A stretch of 64,000 nucleotides of DNA from Limnomonas spitsbergensis (taxonomy: Eukaryota > Chlorophyta > Chlorophyceae > Chlamydomonadales), in NCBI GenBank assembly GCA_037349105.1, contig JAYJMM010000034.1, positions 2,728,001 to 2,792,000 of the forward strand. Reading direction: 5' to 3'. Numbering within the stretch: the stretch's first letter is position 1; every line of letters begins with the position of its first letter. The notes beneath the pieces were generated by a model. The model saw only the letters and a program-made list of their open reading frames with translations, was not told the origin of the DNA and did no database searches. Positions 44,501-54,699 of this stretch are shown here, in pieces. The position numbers and the translations under genes are program-made.

Positions 44501-45292
44501 GTCTAGTAAAAAGGGGAAAATACTGAAAAGGAAAGAAAAAGAAGAAAGGAAAAAGAAATGTGTGCCCACAGGCAAGGTGAGGGATGTCGGGATTCACTCA
44601 CTGGGACATTACTGGTATTTGCAGGGACCTCCTGTGTGGGACGCTGGACAAAAGGGGTGTCTGGGAAAACCAAGGGGAAAATAAGATGTAAAACTCTAAA
44701 ACAAAATGATTTAACACCACTATGATATGATATAGCTGTACCGGATTATTGATGATGAGGGGGAACTGCAAAGATCCCCGGACATAACATTTTGTTGTAA
44801 AGATACCCTCATTCATTTGTATGATTATTGGTATCTACGGTGGGTACAAGCCCTGATGTCTGCAGACTGGTAGAGAGTCTTGCTAAGCTGCTGTACGGTT
44901 ATGTGGGCTGAGCGAGTGCATGGCAGATTGGCAGGGCTGAAGGAGTGCAAGGCTGAGCCGAGGAACAATTTGGATTGTGATGCAGCTTAGGATGTTAAAA
45001 ATGTGAAGTTCTGTTGGATTGTTGCTCTGCTAGGACAACTGCTAGGACACCTCGCTCGTCACTTTGCCCATGCTCACCCCTGCTTCCCCTTTTTATGCTT
45101 TATGCTTAGGGGGGCATCCTGAAGGCGCAGTCGGCACCGAGCTCTGCACCTGCGAAGCTAAGGCACTCAAATGCGGCGATCAAGCAGCTTGCCCGGGCTG
45201 GCAGCGTGTCGGCGGGCAAGGCGCAGCTGACCCGGCCAGCATCAGCCAACGGCAAAGGGACACCTAGGGCAAAAGCAGCCTTGTTTTTCTAG
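37927..45292 (+). CDS. Ribosomal RNA processing protein 1 (RRP1/Nop52), 604 aa, seven exons
   Basis: Exons: 37927-38187, 38276-38326, 39027-39169, 41998-42261, 42902-43128, 43740-44425, 45110-45292. Joined, they give 605 codons in frame. RRP1 is a nucleolar protein needed for 60S subunit assembly (27S/ITS2 pre-rRNA processing). The Nop52 domain is plain: KLARALGSPDYHTREKGVQAL and DMLKIWKGLFYAFWHSDKTP in exon 1, LAERLAGVLSAL in exon 2, KTMRREWFGIDRLRLDKYLM in exon 3 and VGVVLPPDAHRASGLSFHLAD in exon 4. Exon 6 (317-544) is an Ala/Pro/Lys-rich disordered linker with basic clusters (QKKKKKRKS, SSKKKAK) suited to nucleolar targeting. It ends in the conserved LYHAFGGPVPPPE. Exon 7 starts GGILK, matching the family's KGILK-type tail. 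Intron 3 holds two minisatellites and a plastid rRNA fragment. Confidence 0.93.
38640..38755 (+). mobile_element. Family B repeat
   Basis: Copy from cagcaacaccgaagcctaca to agtattggccacctgg in RRP1 intron 2, with a worn left end. Confidence 0.45.
38845..39026 (+). repeat. Worn copy of the RRP1 exon 3 acceptor and exon start
   Basis: 38858-38912 (cagcccagcttccctctact, tcttctgccggatgaacaca) resembles the live junction tgtag|accggcttcctctac then tttgtctgcttcatgaag. Spacing is about 160 bp. Confidence 0.65.
39645..40190. repeat. Complex minisatellite in RRP1 intron 3
   Basis: Five units built from gacctacgaccaatcccaag, cagccttccccttccccc, gggcttcctgggcagactcc and ctagaattcccggg. The last three also carry a ~70-bp insert (caattgtcgtttatttgata, ttcccaggcacttggg). 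Confidence 0.85.
40331..40805. repeat. 45-bp array in RRP1 intron 3
   Basis: About 10.5 units of gtggcctctgctgcacactc, tgagcagccgttttgttgag, tgtgt. One unit has a single-base deletion (ccatttgttg). Both strands stay open because 45 is a multiple of 3. Confidence 0.95.
41070..41735. other. AT-rich plastid-like insertion in RRP1 intron 3
   Basis: Base composition shifts sharply to AT-rich compared with the flanks and contains the 23S rRNA piece below, so the whole block is likely a nuclear plastid-DNA insertion. Outside the rRNA I recognise no gene. Confidence 0.6.
41378..41584 (+). pseudogene. Plastid 23S rRNA fragment (NUPT)
   Basis: The sequence follows bacterial/plastid 23S rRNA around E. 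coli 1790-1960: actgtttatcaaaaagacag, then gtctccgcaacgtcgtaaga, gctgacgcctgcccagtgcc, gaagccccggtgaacggcgg and aaggtagcgaaatt. The cpDNA-specific ggtctccgcaa...gtcgtaagac and ggaagttgg blocks favour plastid over mitochondrion. The stretch spans the site recognised by I-CeuI, here with two changes from the canonical site. Both sides end abruptly in AT-rich DNA, and it sits inside an intron, so it is not a working rRNA gene. Confidence 0.8.
41760..41885. repeat. ~55-bp telomere-like repeats before RRP1 exon 4
   Basis: Two and a half units of actagggtttagggtttagg then gccctgtctagaccttg-ctcccctc, ending about 110 bp before the exon 4 acceptor. Confidence 0.7.
42455..42570 (+). mobile_element. 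Family B repeat
   Basis: Copy with ctacggaggtgggggcctag and tgcagcaagccctagtctgc in RRP1 intron 4. Confidence 0.55.
42680..42901 (+). repeat. ~60-bp repeats leading into the RRP1 exon 5 acceptor
   Basis: Three to four degenerate units of cactgaggctgccctgttta then ggggttaagcttcaacgttttg. The last runs to within 25 bp of the acceptor. Confidence 0.6.
43115..43300 (+). repeat. ~27-bp repeats anchored on the RRP1 exon 5 donor
   Basis: The donor context aagggcgtgg|gtaagc is repeated as gggcgtgggtgaag, gggcgcgggtaacaag, tgtacgggtagcaag, gggcatgggtgggag and ggtacgggtaggaag. Some copies keep a plausible GTAAC or GTAGG donor, so the splice choice rests on the frame of exon 6. Confidence 0.75.
44418..44690 (+). 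repeat. ~155-bp duplication at the RRP1 exon 6 donor
   Basis: The unit runs from caaggtgag at the live donor (44422) to gaaaata (44521). It recurs from caaggtgag at 44573 through cctcctgtgtgggacgctgg, acaaaaggggtgtctgg, to gaaaataag at 44683. The copy carries a second usable GTGAG. Confidence 0.75.
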
Positions 45293-46583
45293 TCTGAAAT
45301 GTGTTGGTGATCTGGTTGGCATGGGCGGTTACAACATAACGTCTCTGGGCCCTGCTTGGAAAGGCTCGGCTGCGGGGGCGTGGTCAACATTCTGGTTGGA
45401 AATCACTGTGAAGAGAAAACGAGAGCAGAGGATATCCAGGAAAACTCTTGGCGTTTAACTTACCGTGTTTCATTGGATTATGGCCAGGGATAATTCCAAC
45501 AGGGGCAATGTTGATTGATATCCGGCATTTTCTTTTCTTTTGACTGACAAGGTGTGAGGCCGGCTGCCCAACCCTAGTAATCCTGAGACGCGGACTCACA
45601 CAAAAAACAGCCTTGGATTGACACGGGAGATACCCAAGTGCTGTCTTACCAGCGGAAAGGGATCCACACCTGCCCGTCTTGTGTCCGTGTGTGTGTGTTC
45701 CAACGAATCGTCGACTACTCGTCCGTTTTTGTAGCCCGACGCATGGACAGTTGGACACGTATCCATCCAATTATGTATGTCTGCATAACTTGCAAGCTCT
45801 CATGCATGGGCTCACTCACAATCTTGTCATTTTGCCGCCACCGGAACCCGCGGTACCATGGTCCCGTTTAGCAGCAATCCAGGTACAACACGGATGTGGA
45901 ACTGAACCATGATGCCTGGGCCACCGGCTTTGGGCTCGTCAAGGTCAGATCCTTCAGCTCACCGGCCTGCCACGAGCGATGTGTGCCCACTACATCTGTA
46001 GGGGATCTTATGTACTTGCCCCCATTGAAAAATGCATGCCACGGGTGCAGACTCAACATGGTAGTCAAAGAAAAAGCGATGGCTACATTTCCCTGGTGCA
46101 CTTCATACTTCACCTTAACAACTCCCCAGGTGTCCCTGTCACATAATACATCTTTGACATGTTTGGTTATAAACTGACCGTGGGTTGTCTTTAAATGAAT
46201 GGGTCCTGTGCCCACCAGGGTATATGCCAGCTGTCTATCTCAGGATGTACGATTTCAAGCATAGACACTCCTCTTCCGGTCCTTTCGTCCTGTAATGCTA
46301 GCCGTCTGCATACATGTTCATTACACTACGTAAACTCGCATCACACAAGTACCGAGGGATCCCGGAAAACGCCTCGGGCAAATCCCTGCGTTCGCGGCCT
46401 ATTCAAATTTGTCGCAGGACGTGCTGCCTAATTCACAGAGAATGAAACGAAATAATTGGCCAGGTCTAGGCAACAGTGAGCATTGTTTTGAAATAATCGG
46501 TGAGTGGTAGTTAAGTCAAATTTCTAGAAACGATTTGGGGTAGGAGCTACCCAAGCGCCAAGCGACTGAAATCGGTAGGTAGC
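45293..46583. other. RRP1-GME convergent spacer
   Basis: Holds a family A end (45331-45380), a worn family B piece (45880-45950), and 46000-46215, whose minus strand encodes HLKTTHGQFIT and GKYIRSPTDVVGTHRSW. These recall fascin-type beta-trefoil repeats, but too weakly to call a gene. The two flanking genes point towards each other, so both 3'UTRs end here. Confidence 0.4.
45331..45380 (+). mobile_element. Family A end
   Basis: acaacataacgtctctgggc then cctgcttggaaaggctcggc, directly downstream of RRP1. A reverse copy lies at 49769, but the GME gene between them makes a single element unlikely. Confidence 0.5.
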
Positions 46584-48982
46584 TTATTTGGCAGTTGCCT
46601 TGAAATCCTCCTCTCCATCAGCCTTGCGAAGGGCCCCCAGCTCAGTGGGGGACATCGTGCCAACAATTGTGCTCTGGCCATACGAACTCGTGTCAGTCTC
46701 CTTCTCAATCTCCTTCTTGATCCACGGGTAAGTAACCCTGAAAGCAAAGAGGTAAGCATGTCACCGTGGCACTAGGAGGTTTCCCCATACCCACCCCAGG
46801 CGACGATTCCTTAAGAAGGCCGACTTATTTCTTAACACACCATGCATCTGATTGGCATAAAATGCACATGGAGATCAACTACCGGTACAGCATACATTGT
46901 TGCCCTCTTATTTCAGAGTTTACAAGGATGGACACATGCTAAACGGCAGGCCACGTCTGAAAGACTGGTGGCAGTAAAATTTGTAACATAATTTTTAGTA
47001 GGCCCCAGCCCATGCCCGATGCTTACTGGAGTCCTTGCTGCAGCGTCACTGTCGGCTCCCATCCTAGCTTCTCCATGATGAGCTTGTTGTCGCTGTTTCT
47101 GCCGCGCACGCCCTCCGGCCCCGGGATGTGCTTGGTGGGCAGCTCCTTGCCTTCAATGGCCTTGACCATCTCCATCATCTCGTTCATGGACACCATCTCA
47201 GTGCTGCCCAGGTTGAGCGGCTCGTGGACGTCAGACTTGGTGATGCGCTGAGTCAGGCAAAGGAGAGGTCAAGATGTTGATGGCCATGCATCGCCAGTGA
47301 TGAACAACATGGGCAATACGGAGAGACAAAGTTGGCTACACAGGTGAAAGGAAAGATTGATAGCCTAAGGCGACAGATGCATCAATATGGTCTAGCCGAG
47401 GGGCAGTTGGCGCGAAAGAATCCAACAGCATGGTTGGGCAGGAGAGCATGGGCAGCTGATAGGAACAAAGCGAGCTGGAAGGTTGCATGGCAACTCACCA
47501 GGATACCCTCCACACAATCATCAATGAAGGTGAAGCTGCGTGTCTGCTTGCCGTCACCCCACATCTCAATCTCCTTGGTAGACGTGAGCACCTGGAGGGA
47601 GCAGCAAGAGACAGCTTCAGGTATGCAGCAAAACACAGCTGATTTAGGCATGCAGCACAAACACATAGTTGACTCTTTGAGTGTCAAGTGCCAGCTGAAC
47701 AACCCAACTGGACCGTGACCATGTTACGTCCCACCTTGCGGCAGAAAGCTGCGGGAGCCTTCTCGCGGCCACCCTTCCAGGTTCCATGGGGACCGTAGAT
47801 GTTGTGGAATCGTGCCACGCGGCACTGAATGCCGAAGTCGGCATCATAGTGCTTGGCAATCTCCTCAGACACCAGCTTCTCCAATCCGTAGGCATCTTGA
47901 GGCTGCAGATGCGTTTCAAGAGGGCGCATGACCCGTTAGCAGGATAGCATGGTGTATGAGGATGTGTGAAATTGAGCTCAGGAGTTCATTCCTCCATGAA
48001 GACCCATCATTGAAGCCTTAACACTTGGACAGATAATGGAAAGACTGGAAGTAGAGTCGGCAGCAAATTTGCAACATACCTGGGCAGGCCAAGCATCTGC
48101 CTCTCGCAGACCTCCGCCCTCCACTGTGACGTCCAACTGGCGGAATTCAGGGTAGATGCATGCGCTCGATGCATAGAAGAATCTGTGGGGACAACAAAAA
48201 GGACATCTGAGTTGTTGCACATTTTCGCATGCTTCTCCCATGCTTGTCGCACTTGCAGCAATCTCCTGAATGAACTGCTTGTCGCTCCCTTGCTGCCTCA
48301 CCTCTGGATTTTGGTCTGGCGAGCAGCCTCCATCATGTTGAAGCTGACCATGGTGTTGTTGTACATGATCACGGAGTGGTTGCTTTGAATGAACCCCATT
48401 CCTCCCATGTCGGCAGCCAGGTTGAACACATGGTCACAGCCCTCGCATACTGTCTTGCAGTTCTCGAAGACGCGGAGGTCGACCAGGTGGAATTCGTCGC
48501 AGAACTGTTCCTCCTGTGAGTCACGATGTCATTAGAGACGCGTCGGAATAAAAATGTACACTAATCAATTTCGATTCGCGTCTTCTTTCCTGTCAGATTG
48601 GCAATTCACTCTTGCGATCTCTACGGACCACAAGGCTGACTGTCTGGTGGAAAACTTTCGCAACCAGATCTTCATTTTGACAAATTCATCTGTATGTTAT
48701 GTTCTTACCTCGAAATGCTCATTCCGCTTCCAATCAGAGGCGACGATGTAATGGCCCTCTGATTTCAACCTCTTTCCCAGATGAGAGGCGATGAACCCTC
48801 CGGCACCAGTGATGCTGATCCTCAATTTCTTGGCTGGCCAATACTGCGATTAAAGCGCAAGATCATGACCATGCAGACGATATGGAAAGACCAAGGTGTG
48901 GTCAAAGCAGACTTACCGGCTCGAAGGGGTACTTCGCCAAGGCCGAGGATGCCTCATAATCGGAATGGATCTTTGCTGCCAT
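46584..48982 (-). CDS. GDP-mannose 3,5-epimerase, 383 aa, eight exons
   Basis: Exons: 48982-48917, 48843-48709, 48513-48302, 48182-48080, 47902-47735, 47591-47499, 47247-47027, 46737-46584. Joined, they give 384 codons in frame. GME converts GDP-D-mannose to GDP-L-galactose (and GDP-L-gulose). This is the committed step to L-galactose for ascorbate by the Smirnoff-Wheeler route and for cell-surface polysaccharides. It is a cytosolic extended-SDR enzyme. Visible motifs: NAD-binding GAGGFIA (35-41); catalytic Cys146 in FFYASSACIYP; the YxxxK pair Tyr177/Lys181 in DAYGLEK; and Lys220 in GTWKGGREKAPAAFCRK, matching Arabidopsis C145, Y174/K178 and K217. The C-terminal half carries MWGDGKQTRSFTFIDDCVEG and IPGPEGVRGRNSDN. 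Length equals that of plant enzymes (about 377). The ATG context is CCACC ATG G. Introns are short (about 65-300 bp) and free of minisatellites, unlike those of GCP4 and RRP1. Confidence 0.97.
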
Positions 48983-49504
48983 GGTGGACAAAAAAATGAA
49001 GCCGGGAGCCTGTAATCAGCTCGCCAATTAGGGGGCCCACAAACTGAGCCCCCTAACCCTGAAGATATTGTTTTTGTGGTGCAGTACAGAGAATGACGTG
49101 ATTACGGCCACCGCAATGCCACCGCCACATGACCTGACGTCATGGTTGCCAGACAACTGCTGCACGGATTACAGCAGGATTCGAGACAGTACATCCTTCG
49201 GCAGACAGCTTATATTCCTGGCGCATAGGCATGAGTCAGCACCCTCCCACCAAATATTTAGTAATCTACCCTCTGCATGAAACAGTATTACTGCCACACC
49301 TGAGAGCATTGAACACTGTGCAAGGGGCTTGTCCTGCAAGAAATTGGAGCATTTAACATGTCAGGGGGCTGTCAATCCTACTCTTAACACTGCAAAATGT
49401 GCCCATGCCCTTTTCCAGTCCCATGCACCAAGAGCAGCAGTGATACATGACGCACAGCTACTAACAGGACAGCAGTAACATCCACTGTTTATTTAGCGAA
49501 TTAC

Positions 49505-49625
49505 GAGTGCAATTCAGCTACAATACGGCTTGCGGCATTTGGGACAGGTGCATATCCTACTGCCTGGGCCACCAGCTTCAGGTCAGTCAAGGTTTGACCC
49601 CAATTGGCCCCGTCGGTGTCTCGGT
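49505..49625 (+). mobile_element. Family B repeat
   Basis: Runs from attcagctacaatacggctt to ttggccccgtcgg. Confidence 0.5.
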
Positions 49626-49768
49626 GGTACCTGCCTGGCGTGTACACAAATAAACACTTCACCAACTTATAAAATGTTGGGGGCTAGGCTCTTGAGCTCT
49701 GGGAGTCTGACCTCGTATTTGTTTTCCTTTTTCTCTCGTCCCTCTGTCTTTCTTGTCTTCCCTTGCCA

Positions 49769-49826
49769 GCTGGACGCCTATGCAGCCGAGCCTTCTGTGC
49801 ATGGCCCAGAGGTGTAACTTCATTAA
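49769..49826 (-). mobile_element. Family A end
   Basis: ctggacgcctatgcagccga then gccttctgtgcatggcccag and aggtgtaacttcatta. Confidence 0.5.
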
Positions 49827-50059
49827 CTGGTGCCAGCATAGCATGTAGAGACATAAAGATATGGCATCAACGAACTGTTCTGTTTCATTTCCTGGGTTCA
49901 CGTTGGTCTACCCCATATAATTCAGGATGGACGGACATCAGCCACACGTAGGGCATGCCGGCATGGTCAAACCAGAAAAATTGTGTCTTGCACATGTTAG
50001 CAAGTGGCTAGTGACGGATGCACTGGAGCCGCTGACCTAGCTCTGTGGACGTGCAAGCA

Positions 50060-50192
50060 GCTTTACTATGAGCTGTGTGGAGATCAGCATGGCAGATGAA
50101 TAGCAACTCTGTGGCAATGCAAGCGGCAAGAGCATTAGCAGCAAGAACATCAGCATGGCAGAGGACTGAATAGCAACTTTGTGGCATGCCAC
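50060..50192 (-). repeat. Inverted arm of the 66-bp satellite
   Basis: Two to three units in reverse orientation (catggcagatgaatagcaac, tctgtggcaatgcaagcggc), meeting the main array at a gtggcatgccac palindrome near 50182-50195. Confidence 0.75.
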
Positions 50193-51405
50193 AAAGCTAC
50201 CACATAGCTGCTATTCATCTGCCATGCTTATGTCCCGGCTGCTTATGCTCTAGCTGCTTGCACCGCCACATAGCTGCTATTCATCTGCCATGCTGATGTC
50301 CCCATGTTGATACTCTGGCTGCTTGTACTGCCACATAGCTGCTATTCATCTGCCATGCTGATGTCCCCATGTTGATACTCTGGCTGCTTGTACTGCCACA
50401 TAGCTGCTATTCATCTGCCATGCAGATGTTCACACTACTGATATTCCCGCTGATTGCACTGCCACATGGATTTCATTCATCTGCCATGTGGATGTCCCCG
50501 AGCTGCTGATATTTCCGCTGCTTGCACTGCCACAAAGCTGTGATTCATCTGCCATGCTGATTTCCCCACTGCTAATACTCCCGTTGCTTGAACTGCCTCA
50601 GAGCTGTTTTCATCCACCATGCCGATGTCCCCGCTGCTGATACTCCCGCTGCTTGCACAGCCTCAGAGCTGTTATTCATCTGCCATGCTGATGTCCTCAC
50701 TACTAATGCTCCCGCTGCTTGCACTGCCACATAGCTGCTATTCATCTGCCATGCTGATGTCCCCGCTGCTGATACTCCCGCTGCTTGCACTGCCACGTAG
50801 CTGCTATTCATCTGCCATGCCGATGTCCTCACTACTAATACTCCCGCTGCTTGCACTGCCACATAGCTGCTATTCATCTGCCATGCTGATGTCCCCGCTG
50901 CTCATACTCCCGCTGCTTGCACTGCCACGTAGCTGCTATTCATCTGCCATGCCGATGTCCTCACTACTAATACTCCCGCTGCTTGCACTGCCACATAGCT
51001 GCTATTCATCTGCCATGCTGATGTCCCCGCTACTGATACTCCCGCTGCTTGCACTGCCACGTAGCTGCTATTCATCTGCCATGCCGATGTCCTCACTACT
51101 AATACTCCCGCTGCTTGCACTGCCACATAGCTGCTATTCATCTGCCATGCTGATGTCCCCGCTGCTCACACTCCCGCTGCTTGCACTGCCACGTAGCTGC
51201 TATTCATCTGCCATGCCGATGTCCTCACTACTAATACTCCCGCTGCTTGCACTGCCACATAGCTGCTATTCATCTGCCATGCTGATGTCCCCGCTGCTCA
51301 CACTCCCGCTGCTTGCACTGCCACATAGCTGCTATTCATCTGCCATGCTGATGTCCCCGCTGCTGATACTCCCGCTGCTTGCACTGCCACGTAGCTGCTA
51401 TTCAG
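50193..51405 (+). repeat. 66-bp satellite with 132-bp higher-order repeat
   Basis: About 18 units of ctgccacatagctgctattc, atctgccatgctgatgtccc, cgctgctgatactcccgctg, cttgca. From about 50690 two subtypes alternate (cacatag...gtccccgctgctgatac and cacgtag...gtcctcactactaatac), giving a 132-bp higher-order unit repeated about five times. The left units are more diverged. The open frame of 265 codons is an artefact of the 66-bp period. Confidence 0.9.
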
Positions 51406-51553
51406 GAAACCACTAACAGTTGTTAATGCCATTTATCAAATAACACTACTTAAGAAAAAGTAACAAACCCAAAACAAATCAGGTTTTGCAGAGTACCCCG
51501 AACGTGAATCTAATGCTCAGCAGAATATTTAAGATTCCACCCCACATAAAACT

Positions 51554-51615
51554 GTCAATGACATTACACCCCTGGGCCCTGCTTAGAAAGGCTCGGACGC
51601 GTGGGCGCCCAACTG
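51554..51615 (+). mobile_element. Family A end with purine-rich flank
   Basis: gtcaatgacattacacccct then gggccctgcttagaaaggct and cggacgcgtgggcgcccaac. The A/G-rich sequence after it parallels 15913 and 2370. Confidence 0.55.
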
Positions 51616-51899
51616 TCCTGTTGGAAGAACATAAACCTACCGTAAGGTAAGAGGGAAAGAAGGAGAAGAACACAAAGGAGAAATAAATATTCCCCCCAAC
51701 AGGAAAAAGCAGCCCGAAGTATCGTTGCCCCTCTCAAGCTTTTCCCCAAGAAGGTAAAGAAAAGCAACAAAGCTAGGCCTCGATAAAGCGTACACCGTCC
51801 TCAACAAAAGTCAGAGCCTCCCATCCAAGCCTGCCCCCGTACAACTGTTGAAAGTCTGTGGCGCCCTCCGGGGGACCTGCCTCTCTCCCTAAGCCTCTC

Positions 51900-52742
51900 C
51901 TTCACGCTAGGGCACTGGAAGCAGACATGCAGCGCATCCTACACATGCTCGCCATCTCCCCTTGCGTAAAACACCGTTAGCAGCACCGTCCGTCACGCTG
52001 CTGACCGCTGCGCCGTCCTTGAAAGTCAGCCGTGCTGACGGCGCCGAGTTGCAGCCTGAAGTTTGTGCGCACACAAGCACACTCCCTTCGACTTGTGCGG
52101 CTCCTGGCCGGCGCCCGCCGTAGACTGACACCACGTGTAGTAGGCGGCCGTAGACCAGTATTCAGCGGCAGGATCTCTGGGGTCCCCTCTGCCTGCTACA
52201 TCCAGCTGTGCCCGCTCGTATGCTGCATCAGCTAGCGCTAGACAGGTAGCGGCTGCATGTCAGTCGCTGTTTGACGCAGTTTGGGGACAGCTGATCCCAG
52301 CTCCAGCTCCTCCAAAGCACCTATCAACTCACTGCACCAAATGCGCCCTCCGATGCCCTGCCTGACAACGAGCTGCATGCCGGCCGCCATGGCTGTGGCC
52401 ATGAGTGGGCTGTCTTGCTGTGTTGCTGGTGCGACCGCGGCGTTGTAGAAGCGAAGGACATGCTGCCACCAACTTCGCTGTAACGGCCGGATCTGCAGCT
52501 CCCTCATGACCCACAACTGGCAGCGGACGGAGGTAGCCCTGCAGCATGGCGCAGATGTTCGAAGAAGCTGGACTGCATCTTGCTCTTGAGGCAATGACGT
52601 GGCCTGAGGTGATTGTTGGACCACACCACATCACCGTAGTTTGCCGCATGCAGGCGCTGCATTGACAGACGTCAACCGGATGCGTGTAGGCAGATGATGC
52701 CTGCGGACATGCTGCAACGCGGCAGCCAAAGGCCCCTCTCAA
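51900..52742 (-). pseudogene. LINE-like retrotransposon remnant (region after reverse transcriptase)
   Basis: On the minus strand 52624-52238 encodes LWVMRELQIRPLQRSWWQHV followed by LRFYNAAVA and IWCSELIGALEELEL. The pattern E-L-x-x-x-P-L-x-x-x-W-W-x-x-x-L-R-F-Y-N is common downstream of reverse transcriptase in algal LINEs. It is followed in other frames by AAYERAQLDVAGRG-like text to about 52030. No reverse transcriptase core is seen and the frame is broken, so this is a fragment. Confidence 0.45.
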
Positions 52743-53019
52743 CCTTGCATGGCCTTCCTCATGCTGCCGCTCTGTTGCTGGATGATGCCCTAGAACTTGA
52801 ATTATTGGACACGCTTAATAAAACAGTGAAGATTCCGCATGATTAAAGAAGCCATTGCATTGCTAGCAAAACAAACAATATTTGTTTCCTTCCCTACGAA
52901 AGGGTAGACCCCTCCTAAGGGGCCTTTCACATGGTGTATAAGGGAGATTCCCTACCCCCTCATAGGGCTGAGGTGGTTCCCCCTATACCCCTGCAAGCAT
53001 AGGAGGGGCTTTGATTTCT

Positions 53020-53400
53020 AAACTGTGTGGCAGTACAAGCAACGAGAACATAGCAGCAGGGACATCATCACGGCAGATGAATATGAGATCTGTGGCAAAT
53101 CAAGCGGCGGGAGTAATAGCAGCGGGGACATCAGCATGGCAGATGAATAGCAGCTCTGTGGCGGTGCAAGCAGCGGGAGTATTGACAGCATGGACATCAG
53201 CATGGCACATGAATAGCAGATATGGGACATCAGCTTGGGACGTCAGCTTGGCTGATGAATAGCAGCTCTGTGATAGTGCAAGCAGCATTAGTATCAGCGC
53301 CGGGGACATCAGCATGGAAGTTGAATAGCAACTCTGTGGCAGTGGAGGCAGCGGGAAGAAAAGTAGCAGGGACATCATCACAGTATATGTCTTCATCTCT
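53020..53400 (-). repeat. Second inverted arm of the 66-bp satellite
   Basis: Five to six diverged units in reverse orientation (catcagcatggcagatgaat, agcagctctgtggcggtgca, agcagcgggagtat). Together with 50060-50192 it flanks the main array on both sides in opposite orientation, though 1.6 kb away. Confidence 0.8.
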
Positions 53401-53955
53401 GTCCCCTCACTTCCCTCTTGGAGATGGTTCTCCCCCCATGTCACACTTCCCCCATACTTCCATTCTGAAGATGGTTCTCCCCCCAGCTAGCACTCCCCCA
53501 CTCTCCCCTGATGGTGATGGTTCTCCCCCAAGGTCAAACTTCCCCCATATCACAGGTATCCCACACGTACATGCTGGATATGCCCCCCCCCAGCTCACCC
53601 CGCACTCTTTCCTAATGGAGATGGTTCTCTCCCCATGTCACACTTCCCCACACATTTCCCGGTTGTAGATGGTTCTCCCCCAGGTCACACCCCCCCTCCC
53701 CGCACTTCCCTGCTGGAGATGACCCCCCCCCATGTCACACTTCCCCCCACAGTTCCCTGATGTAGATGGTTCTTCCCCCATGCCACACTCCCCCCACCAT
53801 TCCTTGTTGGATATGGTTCTCCCCCCAGCTTCCACCTCCCCACTCTTTCTTGCTGGAGATGGTTATCCCCCATGTCACCCCCCCCCCCCCACTTCCCTGC
53901 TGGAAACGGTTCTCCTCCCATGTCATTCTCCCTTCACTCTTCCCTGTTGGGGATA
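53400..53955. repeat. ~55-60-bp C-rich minisatellite
   Basis: About ten units of ggagatggttctcccccca then tgtcacacttccccccactcttcc-tg, with internal C-run length changes. Confidence 0.8.
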
Positions 53956-54690
53956 CACATGCGCACATTAACTATGGGCATGCCCATATTTTATTTAAGG
54001 CCTGCCTTAATTTAATCACGGGCTTGTCTGAATGTCATCATGGACATGCCCTCCCAAAACATGGGCATGCCTTGACTTCAGTATGGACCTGTCTTAATAT
54101 AATCAAAGGGCTATTTTAATTTATTCATGGACCTGTCCACCCAAACCATGGGTCTGTCTTGAATAAATCATGGTCCTGCCTTAATTTAATCATGCCCACC
54201 CAAGCCAAGTATGCCCACGCAAACCCTGGAATAGGTTTCGGGGTTTAGGGTTTGTTTTAGTGAATATTCCTCTGTCATTGACCCTGAACTGGGGTCATAT
54301 ATTTAGGGTTTGGGGTAGATAAATGAATATTCCTCTGCCACAAACCTTGGATGAAGAGAGGGCGTTCGGATTGCCCCATAAACAAAACCCTTGTCCAAGG
54401 GAGGGTTTAGGTATTATTTCCAAGGACATCGGCACGGTATATACACAGCTATGTGGCAGCGCAAGGAATTATGAGGGCTTGGAGTGAGGGGCACTGTTGG
54501 TTCTAAGGTCGCTGGGTGAAGGGAGCGCTGCACATTTGAGGCGATAGAGAAACCCCTTCATGCAGACACAATGTTCAGGTGTTGTGTCAGCGGCCTCACG
54601 TGCCGTATGCAGAGATGTGGACCAACTTCCCCACTACACAATTCAGCGATTGGCTTGCCAGGCCTTCCGTTCACCGGCATGCATGCCTCC
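53956..54690. other. Unassigned sequence with short repeats
   Basis: Positions 53965-54205 hold loose repeats of catgggcatgccttaattta. At 54236-54320 telomere-like ggggtttagggtttg occurs twice with 'gaatattcctctgyca'. No gene is seen. Confidence 0.4.
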
Positions 54691-54699
54691 ATCCGTCCA

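Larger units (their letters stand above)
48983..50059. other. GME upstream region and repeats
   Basis: The first few hundred bases should hold the GME promoter and 5'UTR; no TATA box was recognised. A family B repeat (49505-49625) and a family A end (49769-49826) follow. Confidence 0.4.

Noticed and set aside
46000..46215. Fascin-like beta-trefoil gene on the minus strand
   Set aside because: Two motifs (HLKTTHGQFIT, GKYIRSPTDVVGTHRSW) are suggestive, but no exon boundaries, and the downstream half is family B repeat. Too weak to call.
50619..51416. 265-codon frame of MSSLLILPLLALP-type repeats, looking like membrane helices
   Set aside because: Artefact of the 66-bp satellite; no start context, no flanking coding sequence.
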